The notes beneath the pieces are model-generated. The model searched no databases. It saw only the letters and a list, made by a program, of their open reading frames with translations, and was not told where the DNA came from. Source: an uncultured Brachyspira sp. (GTDB lineage Bacteria; Spirochaetota; Brachyspiria; Brachyspirales; Brachyspiraceae). Taken from it: 12,157 bases of DNA. The stretch covers positions 1 through 12,157 of the forward strand of contig NZ_CASEGO010000098.1 in assembly GCF_949287625.1 (NCBI RefSeq). Direction: 5' to 3'. Both the position numbers and the translations under genes were made by a program. Below, piece by piece: positions 1 to 7,362 of this stretch; the stretch's first letter is position 1, and the number at the start of each line of letters is the position of its first letter.

Positions 1-119
1 AAATATAGCCTTTTTGCTTCTTTGTGGCAACAAAAGAAGTGGGGGTGTGGGGGCTAGTCCCCACAAATACTAAAATTTAAAAATTTATTTTTTGACAAAT
101 CATATTTGTTTAGGTATAT
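1..119 (-). repeat. Dispersed hairpin repeat, copy A (minus orientation)
   Basis: This is the reverse complement of the repeat at 12059-12157; roughly 85% of positions agree by eye over about 100 bases. Read on the minus strand it has three parts. First is a small hairpin (ACAAAT/ATTTGT, near 98-115), then a T/A-rich run. A G+C hairpin follows (GTGGGG at 47-52 with CCCCAC at 59-64), and finally a third inverted repeat (CTTCTTT at 17-23 with AAAGAAG at 33-39). The repeat starts about 60 nt past the tlyC stop codon in the same sense, so it would lie in the tlyC 3' untranslated region. It may act as a terminator or mRNA 3'-end element, but no U-tract directly follows the strong stem. The left end may continue beyond the window. 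Confidence 0.8.
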
Positions 120-178
120 TTTTTATTCATATAAACTAATATTTTAATACTTAAATATTTTCATTTATAAAAATAAAA

Positions 179-991
179 TCATTTATCATCTATATTATTA
201 TCTTTGCTTTCTTTTTTGAGTTTCTCTATTCTTATTTTAGTAACGATATTTCCGCTCTTTCCAACAACTGTAAAAGAATAATCCTTATACTCTATAGCCT
301 CATTTCTTTTAGGAAGCCTTCCCAAATATGAAAATAAAAATCCTCCTACAGTATCTGCCTCATCATCAGGTATAGGCGGAAGTATTCCGTATTTATTAAA
401 ATCTTCTATTCTTGCCCTTGCATCTACAAGATAAGTACCGTCATCATTGCTCTTTACCTCTTCATCTTCTTCATCATACTCATCTCTAATATCGCCTATG
501 ATCTGTTCGAGAACATCCTCCATAGATACTATACCAGAAAAACCGCCGTATTCATCTACCACCATAGCAATATGAATCTGCTTCTCTCTAAAGTTTTTTA
601 AAAGCTCCATCAAAGATATTGATATTGGTACAAACAAAGGCTTATGAAGAATTTTTTTTAGAGAAAAGTTTTTATCATCTGTATCTATCAAATCTTTTAC
701 ATACAAAACACCTACTATATCATCTATACCATCTTTATATATAGGTATTCTTGAGTTTCTGTCTTTATTAAATGCCTTTATAACCTTATCATAAGAAGAC
801 TCTATTGGAAGCATAACAACATCTACTCTTGGAACCATTATCTCTCTTACACTTTTTGATTTTAATTCTATTGTATTTATTATAATTTCTCTCTCAGGTT
901 CTGTTAATGCTGATAAATTTATATAATTGTTTTTTTCAGTATCATTATACTTTTTTTTGGTTATTTTAGATATTAATTTTTTTATTGACAT
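179..991 (-). CDS. tlyC: TlyC/CorC-family CBS-domain protein (hemolysin C, YbeX-like)
   Basis: The 270-residue product has two CBS domains (about 46-103 and 111-168) and a C-terminal CorC_HlyC domain (about 185-257, with ADTVGGFLF at 212-220). VREIMVPR (48-55) and VVDEYGGFSGIV (144-155) are family hallmarks, and an acidic stretch (172-178) links the halves. There is no DUF21 membrane domain and no signal peptide, so it is a soluble YbeX/CorC type. The length is close to B. hyodysenteriae TlyC, which was named for a haemolytic phenotype. Bacterial CorC/YbeX proteins are instead tied to Mg/Co handling and ribosome function. It is the last gene of the phoH-pgpH-ybeY-tlyC operon. ATG at 991 is preceded by AAGGA (1006-1002), 10 nt upstream, whose first bases are part of the ybeY TAA stop, so translation is probably coupled. 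Family is certain; the haemolysin role is doubtful. Confidence 0.93.
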   Translation of the reverse strand: MSIKKLISKITKKKYNDTEKNNYINLSALTEPEREIIINTIELKSKSVREIMVPRVDVVMLPIESSYDKVIKAFNKDRNSRIPIYKDGIDDIVGVLYVKDLIDTDDKNFSLKKILHKPLFVPISISLMELLKNFREKQIHIAMVVDEYGGFSGIVSMEDVLEQIIGDIRDEYDEEDEEVKSNDDGTYLVDARARIEDFNKYGILPPIPDDEADTVGGFLFSYLGRLPKRNEAIEYKDYSFTVVGKSGNIVTKIRIEKLKKESKDNNIDDK

Positions 992-1004
992 TTTATATAT
1001 ATCC

Positions 1005-1442
1005 TTAAAAGTTATGTTTTTTTCTATTATCTTTTATATATTTTATTACCCTATAATATAATTCTTTCATCTTTTCATTATTTTCCATAAGCGATTTCTT
1101 ACTATAATTATGATGTATACCTTTAAGATGAAGTACAGAATGTATAATAAGTTTTAATACTGTTTTTTTTATCTTATCTTCACTGTATCTGTTTTTTACC
1201 CATTCATAAGAAATAACTATATCTCCTCCTTCATCAGCATCTCCCATAGGAAATGTTAATACATCAGTGGCTTTATCCTTATTTCTAAAATCATTATTAA
1301 GTTTTTTGATATACTCATCATCGCAAAATAACAGATTGACATCTCCCTTTACCCCAGAAACAATTAATGAATTATATAAAAAATATTTATAGTACTTTAT
1401 ATCAATATCATAATCTGTTTCATTAAACACATTAACTTTCAT
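1005..1442 (-). CDS. ybeY: Endoribonuclease YbeY, rRNA maturation factor
   Basis: The 145-residue protein is a single-domain UPF0054 zinc metalloprotein. The zinc motif is visible as H101-x3-H105-x5-H111 (sequence HSVLHLKGIHH). The conserved upstream block FRNKDKATDVLTFP (52-65) carries the invariant arginine (R53). YbeY acts in 16S rRNA 3'-end processing and 70S ribosome quality control. The residue before the third zinc histidine is His110, where Asp is usual; this is a minor change. The ATG at 1442 shares one base with the stop codon of the upstream pgpH-like gene (TAATG), and no Shine-Dalgarno sequence precedes it, so translation probably depends on termination-reinitiation from pgpH. PhoH beside YbeY is one of the most conserved bacterial gene pairs. 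The assignment is secure. Confidence 0.95.
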   Translation of the reverse strand: MKVNVFNETDYDIDIKYYKYFLYNSLIVSGVKGDVNLLFCDDEYIKKLNNDFRNKDKATDVLTFPMGDADEGGDIVISYEWVKNRYSEDKIKKTVLKLIIHSVLHLKGIHHNYSKKSLMENNEKMKELYYRVIKYIKDNRKKHNF

Positions 1443-3970
1443 TATTTTTTTACAGTATCCTTGTTTTCTTTATTTTCCTTATTTTCTTTTGTATTATATT
1501 TTAATTCATCTTTTTCATTTTTATGTTTTATAGGAGTTTTTTTTGCTATTTTCTCTTTTATTTTTTCTTTTATCTTTTCAGTTTCTTTTTTAACTTTTTT
1601 TACAGCATCGCTGCTTTCTTTATTATCTTTGGTATTATCCTTATTATCTTTTGCCTGCTGTTTTTTATTATCCTTATTAACTTCTTTAGTATCTTTGCTG
1701 TCCTTATCATTTTTTTCATTCTTTTCATTTTTATCATCTTCTTCTGACTGAGCTTTTTCATTTTTCTCTTCTGGAAGTTCCGGATATTTTATTCTTTCAT
1801 GCAAAGAAACTATAATTTTTTGGAATGATATTCTTTTAATAATTTCTATATCTTTTAAAGTAAGCCCGCTGTCATTAAGCTCGCCTTGAGACATTTTGCT
1901 ATTAACAATATTATCTATAAGCGACTCCAAATCCTCTCTTTTAGGAGAATCTAAAGTTCTGCTTGCCGCCTCTATAGAATCAAGAATCATCAATATAGCT
2001 GTAATCTTAGACTGAGGACGAGGTCCTGGATAAGTAAATAAATTAATATCAACATCAGGATTTTCTTTTAAAGCCTCCACATAAAAATATTTTATTAAAC
2101 TTGTACCATGATGTTCTTTTATAGCTGCAATAACCTCTTTAGGAAGTCTGTATTTTTTAGCTATCTCAACACCCAAACGTACATGAGCTTTTACTATAGA
2201 GGCAGAAAGTGTAGGTTTCAATTTATTATGTCTGTTTTCATTAACATTAGAGTTTTCTATATAGTAGAGCGGATTTTCCATTTTACCTATATCATGATAA
2301 TATGCTGATACACAGGCAAGCCTTGCATCTTCTCCTATCTCTTCTGCTATAGTTTCTACAAGATTAGCCATGCTGATAGAATGGTGATAAGTACCAGGGG
2401 CATTCATCTGCAGTTTTCTGAGAAGCGGATTATTCAAGTCAGAAAGCTCCTGAAGTCTGAATATAGTAGCTGTTTCAAGCATATATTCACATATAGGAAG
2501 AAATATCATCACAAGTATAGCCTGAGTAAATCCGCTTACAAATGAGAAAATAAAAGTTAAATAAGTTATATTAATTTCATTATTAAGCAGCATTCCTACT
2601 AATGACATTAAGCTCAAATATACGCCTATCATAAAACCTATCCATAAAAGAGCATATCGGCTGTTGATTTTCCTTGAAAATATAGAAGCTAATATTGATA
2701 TAAGAAATAATGCTGATATTTCAAATATATTAGCCTGAGCAATATTTGCAGCAAGAAATGTAATACCTAAAGTTACTACAGATGATATACCTCTTCTAGC
2801 TCCTAATAACGAGTTTATCATACCAAACATAGGAATAAATGTGTAAATATAAAAAGGTATATATGTATCTAATAATTTATATGATATATGATTATAAAAT
2901 AGATATGTAAGACTTACAATAACAACATACTCTATACAAAACAGAATATAGTTTTTAAAACTTATATAAAAAGGTATTTTGTATTTAAATATAATAAAAC
3001 CAATAAAAGCAAAAAGAAGAAGTATAAATAAAGCCTGCCCTATCAGAATAGAAATATTATAATTTTCAAAATTATTACCAAATAAATTTCTTATAAGTTC
3101 AGCCTTTTCTTCTGTTACTCTCTCGCCTACATTTAAAATCACAAATCCTTTTTTTATCGTATTATAAACTGGAGGTATAGAAGAGACAGCATCATTCATT
3201 CTTTCTTTTGTACGTACAGAATTATATATAAGATTATCTCTTAAAAAAGCATTAACTATAGATGATATTGTATTAATATGATTTATATTAAGATTTCTGT
3301 ATTTTGCCCCTATTATAGAAGGAAGCTCCATTCTTAAATCTTCCAAAAAAAATACTCTGTTTCTTGGAAGCACTCTTTCTTCTACTAAATAATCATCATA
3401 TCTGTATATAAATACTCCATTATCAATTATAAGATTCAAAGTATCAGAACTCAAATTTCCCCTAGATATAACTCCTACACTGAATAATTCTTTAATAGTT
3501 TCTATTATTTTAGACTCATATCCTACATTAAGCTCATTAACAACAGCATTTGAAAATACTGATTTATTTATAGGCTCATTATGAAGTGCTAAAAACTGAT
3601 TGTACATATCATCAATAGGAACATTATTATCATAAGATATTCTCATAAATGAAAACATATTGCTTATTTTAGATATAGTTTCATACTCTATATTTTTAGG
3701 CATATCAAATATAGGTGATACTGCCGCTTGTGCATAATATACAAGTTTTTGTGTTTCTTCTTTATTTTCATATTTTACATTACGTTTAACTATTAGAGGT
3801 TCTTTTACTATATCCCCTACTGAAGGTACTGCCGCCTTCTGCATATATGTAGGAAAAACTAAAAATAAAGTAAAAAGATACAATACTATAGCTATTATTA
3901 ATTGAAAAACTCTTTCTATATTTGGAGTTTTATTTATAACTGATTTCATTATTTTCTTATTTGTATTCAT
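1442..3970 (-). CDS. pgpH: 7TM-HD phosphodiesterase, PgpH/YqfF type (cyclic di-AMP hydrolase)
   Basis: The 842-residue membrane protein has the full PgpH architecture. One N-terminal helix (about 21-41) is followed by an extracytoplasmic 7TMR-HDED domain (about 45-305). Seven helices lie between about 306 and 495, then comes a cytoplasmic HD domain. Candidate metal ligands are present: H530, H559-D560 (YYHDIGK), H596, H620-H621 (EHHGT) and D664 (ILDSIEAA). PgpH hydrolyses cyclic di-AMP to pApA in Firmicutes; that this copy does so is inferred from family and intact residues. After about residue 733 there is a tail of roughly 108 residues made almost only of Lys, Glu, Asp and Asn, with KENKENK- and KDNK-type repeats; the family normally stops near the end of the HD domain. 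GGAAGG (3989-3984) is the nearest RBS-like sequence, 13 nt before ATG at 3970. It sits between phoH and ybeY, as yqfF does in Bacillus. Confidence 0.92.
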   Translation of the reverse strand: MNTNKKIMKSVINKTPNIERVFQLIIAIVLYLFTLFLVFPTYMQKAAVPSVGDIVKEPLIVKRNVKYENKEETQKLVYYAQAAVSPIFDMPKNIEYETISKISNMFSFMRISYDNNVPIDDMYNQFLALHNEPINKSVFSNAVVNELNVGYESKIIETIKELFSVGVISRGNLSSDTLNLIIDNGVFIYRYDDYLVEERVLPRNRVFFLEDLRMELPSIIGAKYRNLNINHINTISSIVNAFLRDNLIYNSVRTKERMNDAVSSIPPVYNTIKKGFVILNVGERVTEEKAELIRNLFGNNFENYNISILIGQALFILLLFAFIGFIIFKYKIPFYISFKNYILFCIEYVVIVSLTYLFYNHISYKLLDTYIPFYIYTFIPMFGMINSLLGARRGISSVVTLGITFLAANIAQANIFEISALFLISILASIFSRKINSRYALLWIGFMIGVYLSLMSLVGMLLNNEINITYLTFIFSFVSGFTQAILVMIFLPICEYMLETATIFRLQELSDLNNPLLRKLQMNAPGTYHHSISMANLVETIAEEIGEDARLACVSAYYHDIGKMENPLYYIENSNVNENRHNKLKPTLSASIVKAHVRLGVEIAKKYRLPKEVIAAIKEHHGTSLIKYFYVEALKENPDVDINLFTYPGPRPQSKITAILMILDSIEAASRTLDSPKREDLESLIDNIVNSKMSQGELNDSGLTLKDIEIIKRISFQKIIVSLHERIKYPELPEEKNEKAQSEEDDKNEKNEKNDKDSKDTKEVNKDNKKQQAKDNKDNTKDNKESSDAVKKVKKETEKIKEKIKEKIAKKTPIKHKNEKDELKYNTKENKENKENKDTVKK

Positions 3971-4003
3971 ATTAAATTATAAACCTTCCATAAATAAAAT
4001 ATT

Positions 4004-4957
4004 TTATTTGCCTGCATTATCATATGCAGCCAAAATCTCAGAAACTAAATGATGTCTTATCACATCTTTTTTATCAAAATGATGAAAACTTATACCGTTT
4101 ATTCCTTTTAAAATTTTTAAAGCATTCTCAAGACCAGATTCCACATTATTTGGCAAATCGCTTTGAGATATATCTCCAGTTATCACCGCTTTGGATTTTT
4201 CGCCTATTCTGCTTAAAAACATTTTCATTTGAGAAACTGTAGTGTTTTGTGCTTCATCAAGTATTATAAAAGACTTGCTCAAAGTTCTTCCTCTCATATA
4301 TGCCAATGGAGCTGCTTCAATTTTTCCTTCTTCAGTATATCTTAATATAATATCGCTTGACAAAAGACTATACAAAGCATCATAAACAGGACGCATATAT
4401 GGAGATATTTTCTCTTTAAAATCTCCAGGCAAATATCCCAAACTCTCTCCTGCTTCAACTACAGGTCTTGTTATAATTATACGCTCTATTCTTCCCTCAG
4501 AAAGTAAATTTATAGCATAAGCAACCGATAAAAATGTCTTTCCCGTACCAGCAGCACCAGAAGCAAATACAATATCACTTCTTTGCATCTTATATAAATA
4601 TTCTCCCTGAGAAATTGTTTTCATCTGTATGCTTCTTCCTAGATAAGGCAGTTTTATACGCATTGATATTAATTGATTTTCTTTATCGCTCTCAATATTA
4701 TCTGCTATACTCATCACTTTTTGAATTGTTATATCATCAGATGAATTATACAGATCTTTTAATATATAAAGAACTTTAAGAGTGTCTTCTATTTTATTTG
4801 AATCGCCTTCTATAGTTAATTCATTTCCTTTTGGGTATATTGAAACATTAAATTTATCTTCCAATATTTCAAGATTCTTATCATTAATTCCGCATATTGA
4901 AATAAAGGATTCATTATCTTTAAATTTAATTTTATTGCCTGATATTTTCTTATTAAT
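4004..4957 (-). CDS. phoH: PhoH-family ATPase (PhoH/YbeZ), probable AUU start
   Basis: This is a PhoH-like P-loop NTPase, the usual partner of YbeY in RNA metabolism. Numbered from the in-frame TTG at 4864 (286 codons), Walker A is GAAGTGKT (103-110), Walker B is FIILDEAQN (179-187), and the family blocks TRPVVEAGESLGYLPGD (122-138) and GDISQSDLP (220-228) are intact. That TTG start cuts into the conserved N-terminal domain. The frame stays open to a stop at 4970-4972, and the extra residues include ISICGINDKNLEI, which matches the usual PhoH opening (L-x-G-x-n-d-x-N-L). No ATG, GTG or TTG exists in this extension. AAGGA (4971-4967) lies 9 nt before ATT (4957) and 6 nt before ATA (4960). I therefore propose ATT at 4957, giving 317 residues, close to the usual PhoH length. 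Gene identity is certain; the start codon is inferred. Confidence 0.88.
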   Translation of the reverse strand: MNKKISGNKIKFKDNESFISICGINDKNLEILEDKFNVSIYPKGNELTIEGDSNKIEDTLKVLYILKDLYNSSDDITIQKVMSIADNIESDKENQLISMRIKLPYLGRSIQMKTISQGEYLYKMQRSDIVFASGAAGTGKTFLSVAYAINLLSEGRIERIIITRPVVEAGESLGYLPGDFKEKISPYMRPVYDALYSLLSSDIILRYTEEGKIEAAPLAYMRGRTLSKSFIILDEAQNTTVSQMKMFLSRIGEKSKAVITGDISQSDLPNNVESGLENALKILKGINGISFHHFDKKDVIRHHLVSEILAAYDNAGK

Positions 4958-4966
4958 TATATAAAA

Positions 4967-4971
4967 TCCTT
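4967..4971 (-). promoter_or_regulatory. Ribosome-binding site deciding the phoH start
   Basis: AAGGA on the minus strand fits the anti-Shine-Dalgarno. It lies 6 nt before an in-frame ATA and 9 nt before an in-frame ATT, much like the AAGGA-to-ATG spacing of 10 nt for tlyC. No comparable site precedes the TTG at 4864. Confidence 0.6.
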
Positions 4972-5008
4972 AAAACAAAATCATATTTATAATAAATTTA
5001 TAGAGATA

Positions 5009-5037
5009 ATAGTATACAAAATCATATCTATTGTCAA
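5009..5037 (-). promoter_or_regulatory. Sigma70-type promoter of the phoH operon
   Basis: The minus strand reads TTGACA (5037-5032), a perfect -35 hexamer. A 17-nt spacer leads to TACTAT (5014-5009) as -10; TATACT (5016-5011) with a 15-nt spacer is the alternative. Transcription would begin near 5002, about 30 nt before the AAGGA ribosome-binding site. That leaves a short leader and supports a phoH start near 4957-4960. Confidence 0.65.
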
Positions 5038-5381
5038 TAAGACAAAATGAATTTATTTAACTTTTTTTATTTATAAATATCAAAAAATCAATACCTCTAA
5101 ATATTGAGCTATAATTTTTATATAGCATTATATATAAAATAAACACACAAATAAAACATAAATATAAAGAGTAATTCAATATAAAATTTACATATCTAAT
5201 TTGCTTCAGATTTAAATTTTACTTAACAAAACACTAATATGTATTTATTTACATACTTAAAAAGTATATTTTTTTTATATTTTTGTACAAAAAGACAAAT
5301 AAAAATAAAAAAAATATATAGACTATTTTTTTATTTATAGTAGTATATAATTAATAATATTAAAGTTTATAAGGAAATATT

Positions 5382-5395
5382 AAGTTTTAAAACTT
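5382..5395. promoter_or_regulatory. Perfect 14-bp palindrome just upstream of the coaBC start
   Basis: AAGTTTTAAAACTT is a perfect palindrome ending 11 nt before the coaBC ATG, where a Shine-Dalgarno would be expected. The only RBS-like sequence, AAGGAAA (5371-5377), is about 30 nt from the ATG. AAAGTTT (5363-5369) can also pair with AAACTTT (5390-5396) and enclose that sequence in a loop. It may be an operator or mRNA element, or chance in A+T-rich DNA. Confidence 0.3.
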
Positions 5396-5406
5396 TTTAA
5401 TAAGCT

Positions 5407-6603
5407 ATGAGAATTTTGCTTGCTGTAACAAGTTCTATATCTGCATACAAAACCCCAATGTTAGTAAGTATGCTAAAAAAAGAAGGGCATGATATTATTT
5501 GTGCCGTTACTAAAAATGCTCAAAACATGGTTGGATTAAAAGCACTTGAAACTATGAGCACAAATAAAGTAATAACTGATTTATGGCAGGAAGATGATGT
5601 TCTAAGACATATAAACATAAATAAAGAAACAGATATACTTCTTATAGCACCCGCTGATGCCAATATAATATCCAAAATAGCTAATGGTATATGCGATGAT
5701 GCTGTAACTACTATAGCATGTGCATATACAAAAGATAAATATTTCGCCCCAGCTATGAATCCTCATATGTGGCTTAATAAAGCTGTACAAAAAAATGCAA
5801 AATATTTAATAGATGAGCTTAATTATAATATAATAGAACCAGAAAGCGGAAATATGGCATGCCATGATACAGGTGTGGGAAGATTAGCTGATTTTGAAAC
5901 TATAATAAAAAAAATTACAAAAGAAAATAATAAATATAAAAATATAAAGTTTACTATAACATCAGGTGCTACTAAAGAATGGATAGACCCTATAAGATAT
6001 ATAACAAATACTTCAAGCGGTAAGATGGGCTCTTCAATATATGAAGAAATATATAATAACGGAGGAAGTTCTGTATATATAGAGGGTGAAGTAAGTACTA
6101 TTTTAAATGTAAAAGGTAATGATAAAAAGATAAAAATTGATACAACAGAACAGCTGAAAGAAACGGTGCTTAATGAACTTGATAATACCGATATACTTAT
6201 AATGGCGGCTGCCCCTTTGGATTTCAGACCTGCTGTTTATTCTGACAAAAAGATAAAAAAACAAAATATAAACTCTATAGATTTAATAGAAAATTCTGAT
6301 ATACTAGCGTCTGCTAAAGAAAAAAAGCAAAAATCTACACTGATAGTATCTTTTGCTGCTGAAACTGCTGAAAATGATGAGGAGCTTAAAAATTATGCTG
6401 TTGATAAAATGAATAGAAAAGGTGCTGATATGATAGTGGCAAATAAAATAAAAGACTCTATAGGTAAAGATACAAATAAAATAACTATCTTTTTTAAAGA
6501 CGGAAGATTTAAATCATACCCTATATTGAGTAAAAGAGAATGTGCTGTAGAAATAGTAAATATAGCCGTTTATGAATGGAAAAAAAAGAACGGTTATAAT
6601 TAG
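5407..6603 (+). CDS. coaBC: Bifunctional CoaBC: phosphopantothenoylcysteine decarboxylase / phosphopantothenate-cysteine ligase
   Basis: The 398-residue protein has the normal two-domain Dfp layout and performs two consecutive steps of coenzyme A synthesis: ligation of cysteine to 4'-phosphopantothenate, then FMN-dependent decarboxylation. CoaC half (about 1-175): N-terminal LLAVTSSISAYK, active-site H68, the substrate motif PAMNPHMW (115-122) and the catalytic-loop cysteine C152 in NMACHDTGVGRL. CoaB half (about 178-398): TSGATKEWIDPIRYITN (185-201) followed by TSSGKMG, and the KIKK lysines (272-275). The usual AAVADY/F segment reads AAAPLDF (257-263), a small departure. A stop directly upstream in frame (5401-5403) and the standard N-terminus fix the ATG. 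There is no clear RBS close to it. It heads a run of three plus-strand genes; the next starts 29 nt after its stop. Confidence 0.95.
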   Translation: MRILLAVTSSISAYKTPMLVSMLKKEGHDIICAVTKNAQNMVGLKALETMSTNKVITDLWQEDDVLRHININKETDILLIAPADANIISKIANGICDDAVTTIACAYTKDKYFAPAMNPHMWLNKAVQKNAKYLIDELNYNIIEPESGNMACHDTGVGRLADFETIIKKITKENNKYKNIKFTITSGATKEWIDPIRYITNTSSGKMGSSIYEEIYNNGGSSVYIEGEVSTILNVKGNDKKIKIDTTEQLKETVLNELDNTDILIMAAAPLDFRPAVYSDKKIKKQNINSIDLIENSDILASAKEKKQKSTLIVSFAAETAENDEELKNYAVDKMNRKGADMIVANKIKDSIGKDTNKITIFFKDGRFKSYPILSKRECAVEIVNIAVYEWKKKNGYN

Positions 6604-6632
6604 AAAATAATATTATTACGGGATTTTGTATA

Positions 6633-7340
6633 ATGAGTTATCTTTATGAAATAAAAGAAATTAGTAAGGTATACGGACATGGAGGAGGAGCTACTCAGGC
6701 TTTAAAATCTGTTAATCTTACAATAGAAGAAGGAAAACTTACTGCTATACTAGGACCTAGCGGTTCTGGAAAAAGTACTTTGCTTAATATACTAGGTGCT
6801 TTGGATAAACCTACAAGCGGACAGGTTTTATTTCTGGGGGAAGACATATCTCATTACAGTAATAAAAAATTAGCTAAATTCAGAAGAGAAAATATAGGTT
6901 TTGTATTTCAAAGCTATAATTTGCTTCCTAATTTAACTGCTATAGAAAATGTAGAGTTTTCAACTGAGATAACAGGGCTTTCAAGAAGTAATGCCGAAGA
7001 GGCTTTAAAATTATTGGGTCTTGAAAACAGAATAAAACATTATCCTACAGAATTATCAGGCGGAGAGCAGCAGCGTGTAAGTATAGCACGTGCTATAGCT
7101 AAAAAACCTAAAGTAGTATTATGCGATGAGCCTACTGGAGCATTGGATAACAAAACTGGTATTATGGCTTTAAAAATATTAAGAGATTTAAACAGAAATC
7201 TTGGAACAAGCATAGTATTAATTACTCATAGTAAAGAAATAGCCAAAATGGCTGATACTGTAGTAAAGATTCTTAGCGGCGAAGTATTAGATAAATATGA
7301 TGTAGAAAAACCTCTAAATCCAGAAGAGATAGAGTGGTAA
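6633..7340 (+). CDS. ABC transporter ATP-binding protein, LolD/MacB-type
   Basis: The 235-residue nucleotide-binding subunit is complete. Walker A is GPSGSGKST (41-49), the Q-loop is FQ92-93, the signature is LSGGEQQR (141-148), Walker B is VVLCDEP (161-167, catalytic E166), the D-loop is GALD and the H-loop histidine is H199. Length and motif spelling fit the LolD/MacB/FtsE branch, which pairs with FtsX-type permeases and does mechanical work on lipoproteins, peptides or envelope enzymes rather than classical transport. The permease gene follows after 22 nt, so the two form one system. The region before the ATG has only a poor RBS (ACGGGA near 6617-6622). Family is certain; the substrate cannot be told from sequence, and no MacA-like adaptor or outer-membrane gene is present. 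Confidence 0.93.
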   Translation: MSYLYEIKEISKVYGHGGGATQALKSVNLTIEEGKLTAILGPSGSGKSTLLNILGALDKPTSGQVLFLGEDISHYSNKKLAKFRRENIGFVFQSYNLLPNLTAIENVEFSTEITGLSRSNAEEALKLLGLENRIKHYPTELSGGEQQRVSIARAIAKKPKVVLCDEPTGALDNKTGIMALKILRDLNRNLGTSIVLITHSKEIAKMADTVVKILSGEVLDKYDVEKPLNPEEIEW

Positions 7341-7362
7341 AAATAAAAACGGTAAATAAATA

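Larger units (their letters stand above)
4973..5406. other. Divergent intergenic region between phoH and coaBC
   Basis: This stretch of about 430 bases carries no gene; it is very A+T-rich with stops in all frames. It holds the phoH promoter (5009-5037) and signals for coaBC. A TATAAT hexamer at 5346-5351 is a possible -10 for coaBC, but no good -35 stands at the right distance. An A+T palindrome at 5117-5138 (TTTATATA/TATATAAA) is of a kind expected by chance here. I see no riboswitch or RNA gene. Confidence 0.6.

Noticed and set aside
1461..1751. 96- and 74-codon plus-strand ORFs rich in Phe, Ser and Leu
   Set aside because: They are the antisense of the lysine/asparagine-rich PgpH tail; the composition follows from that and no start signals are present.
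4862..4864. TTG start for phoH
   Set aside because: It removes part of the conserved N-terminal domain and has no ribosome-binding site, while AAGGA is well placed for a start at 4957-4960.
5117..5138. A+T hairpin in the phoH-coaBC spacer
   Set aside because: The stem is all A-T in A+T-rich DNA, is not followed by a T-run and is not near a gene end, so chance is the best explanation.
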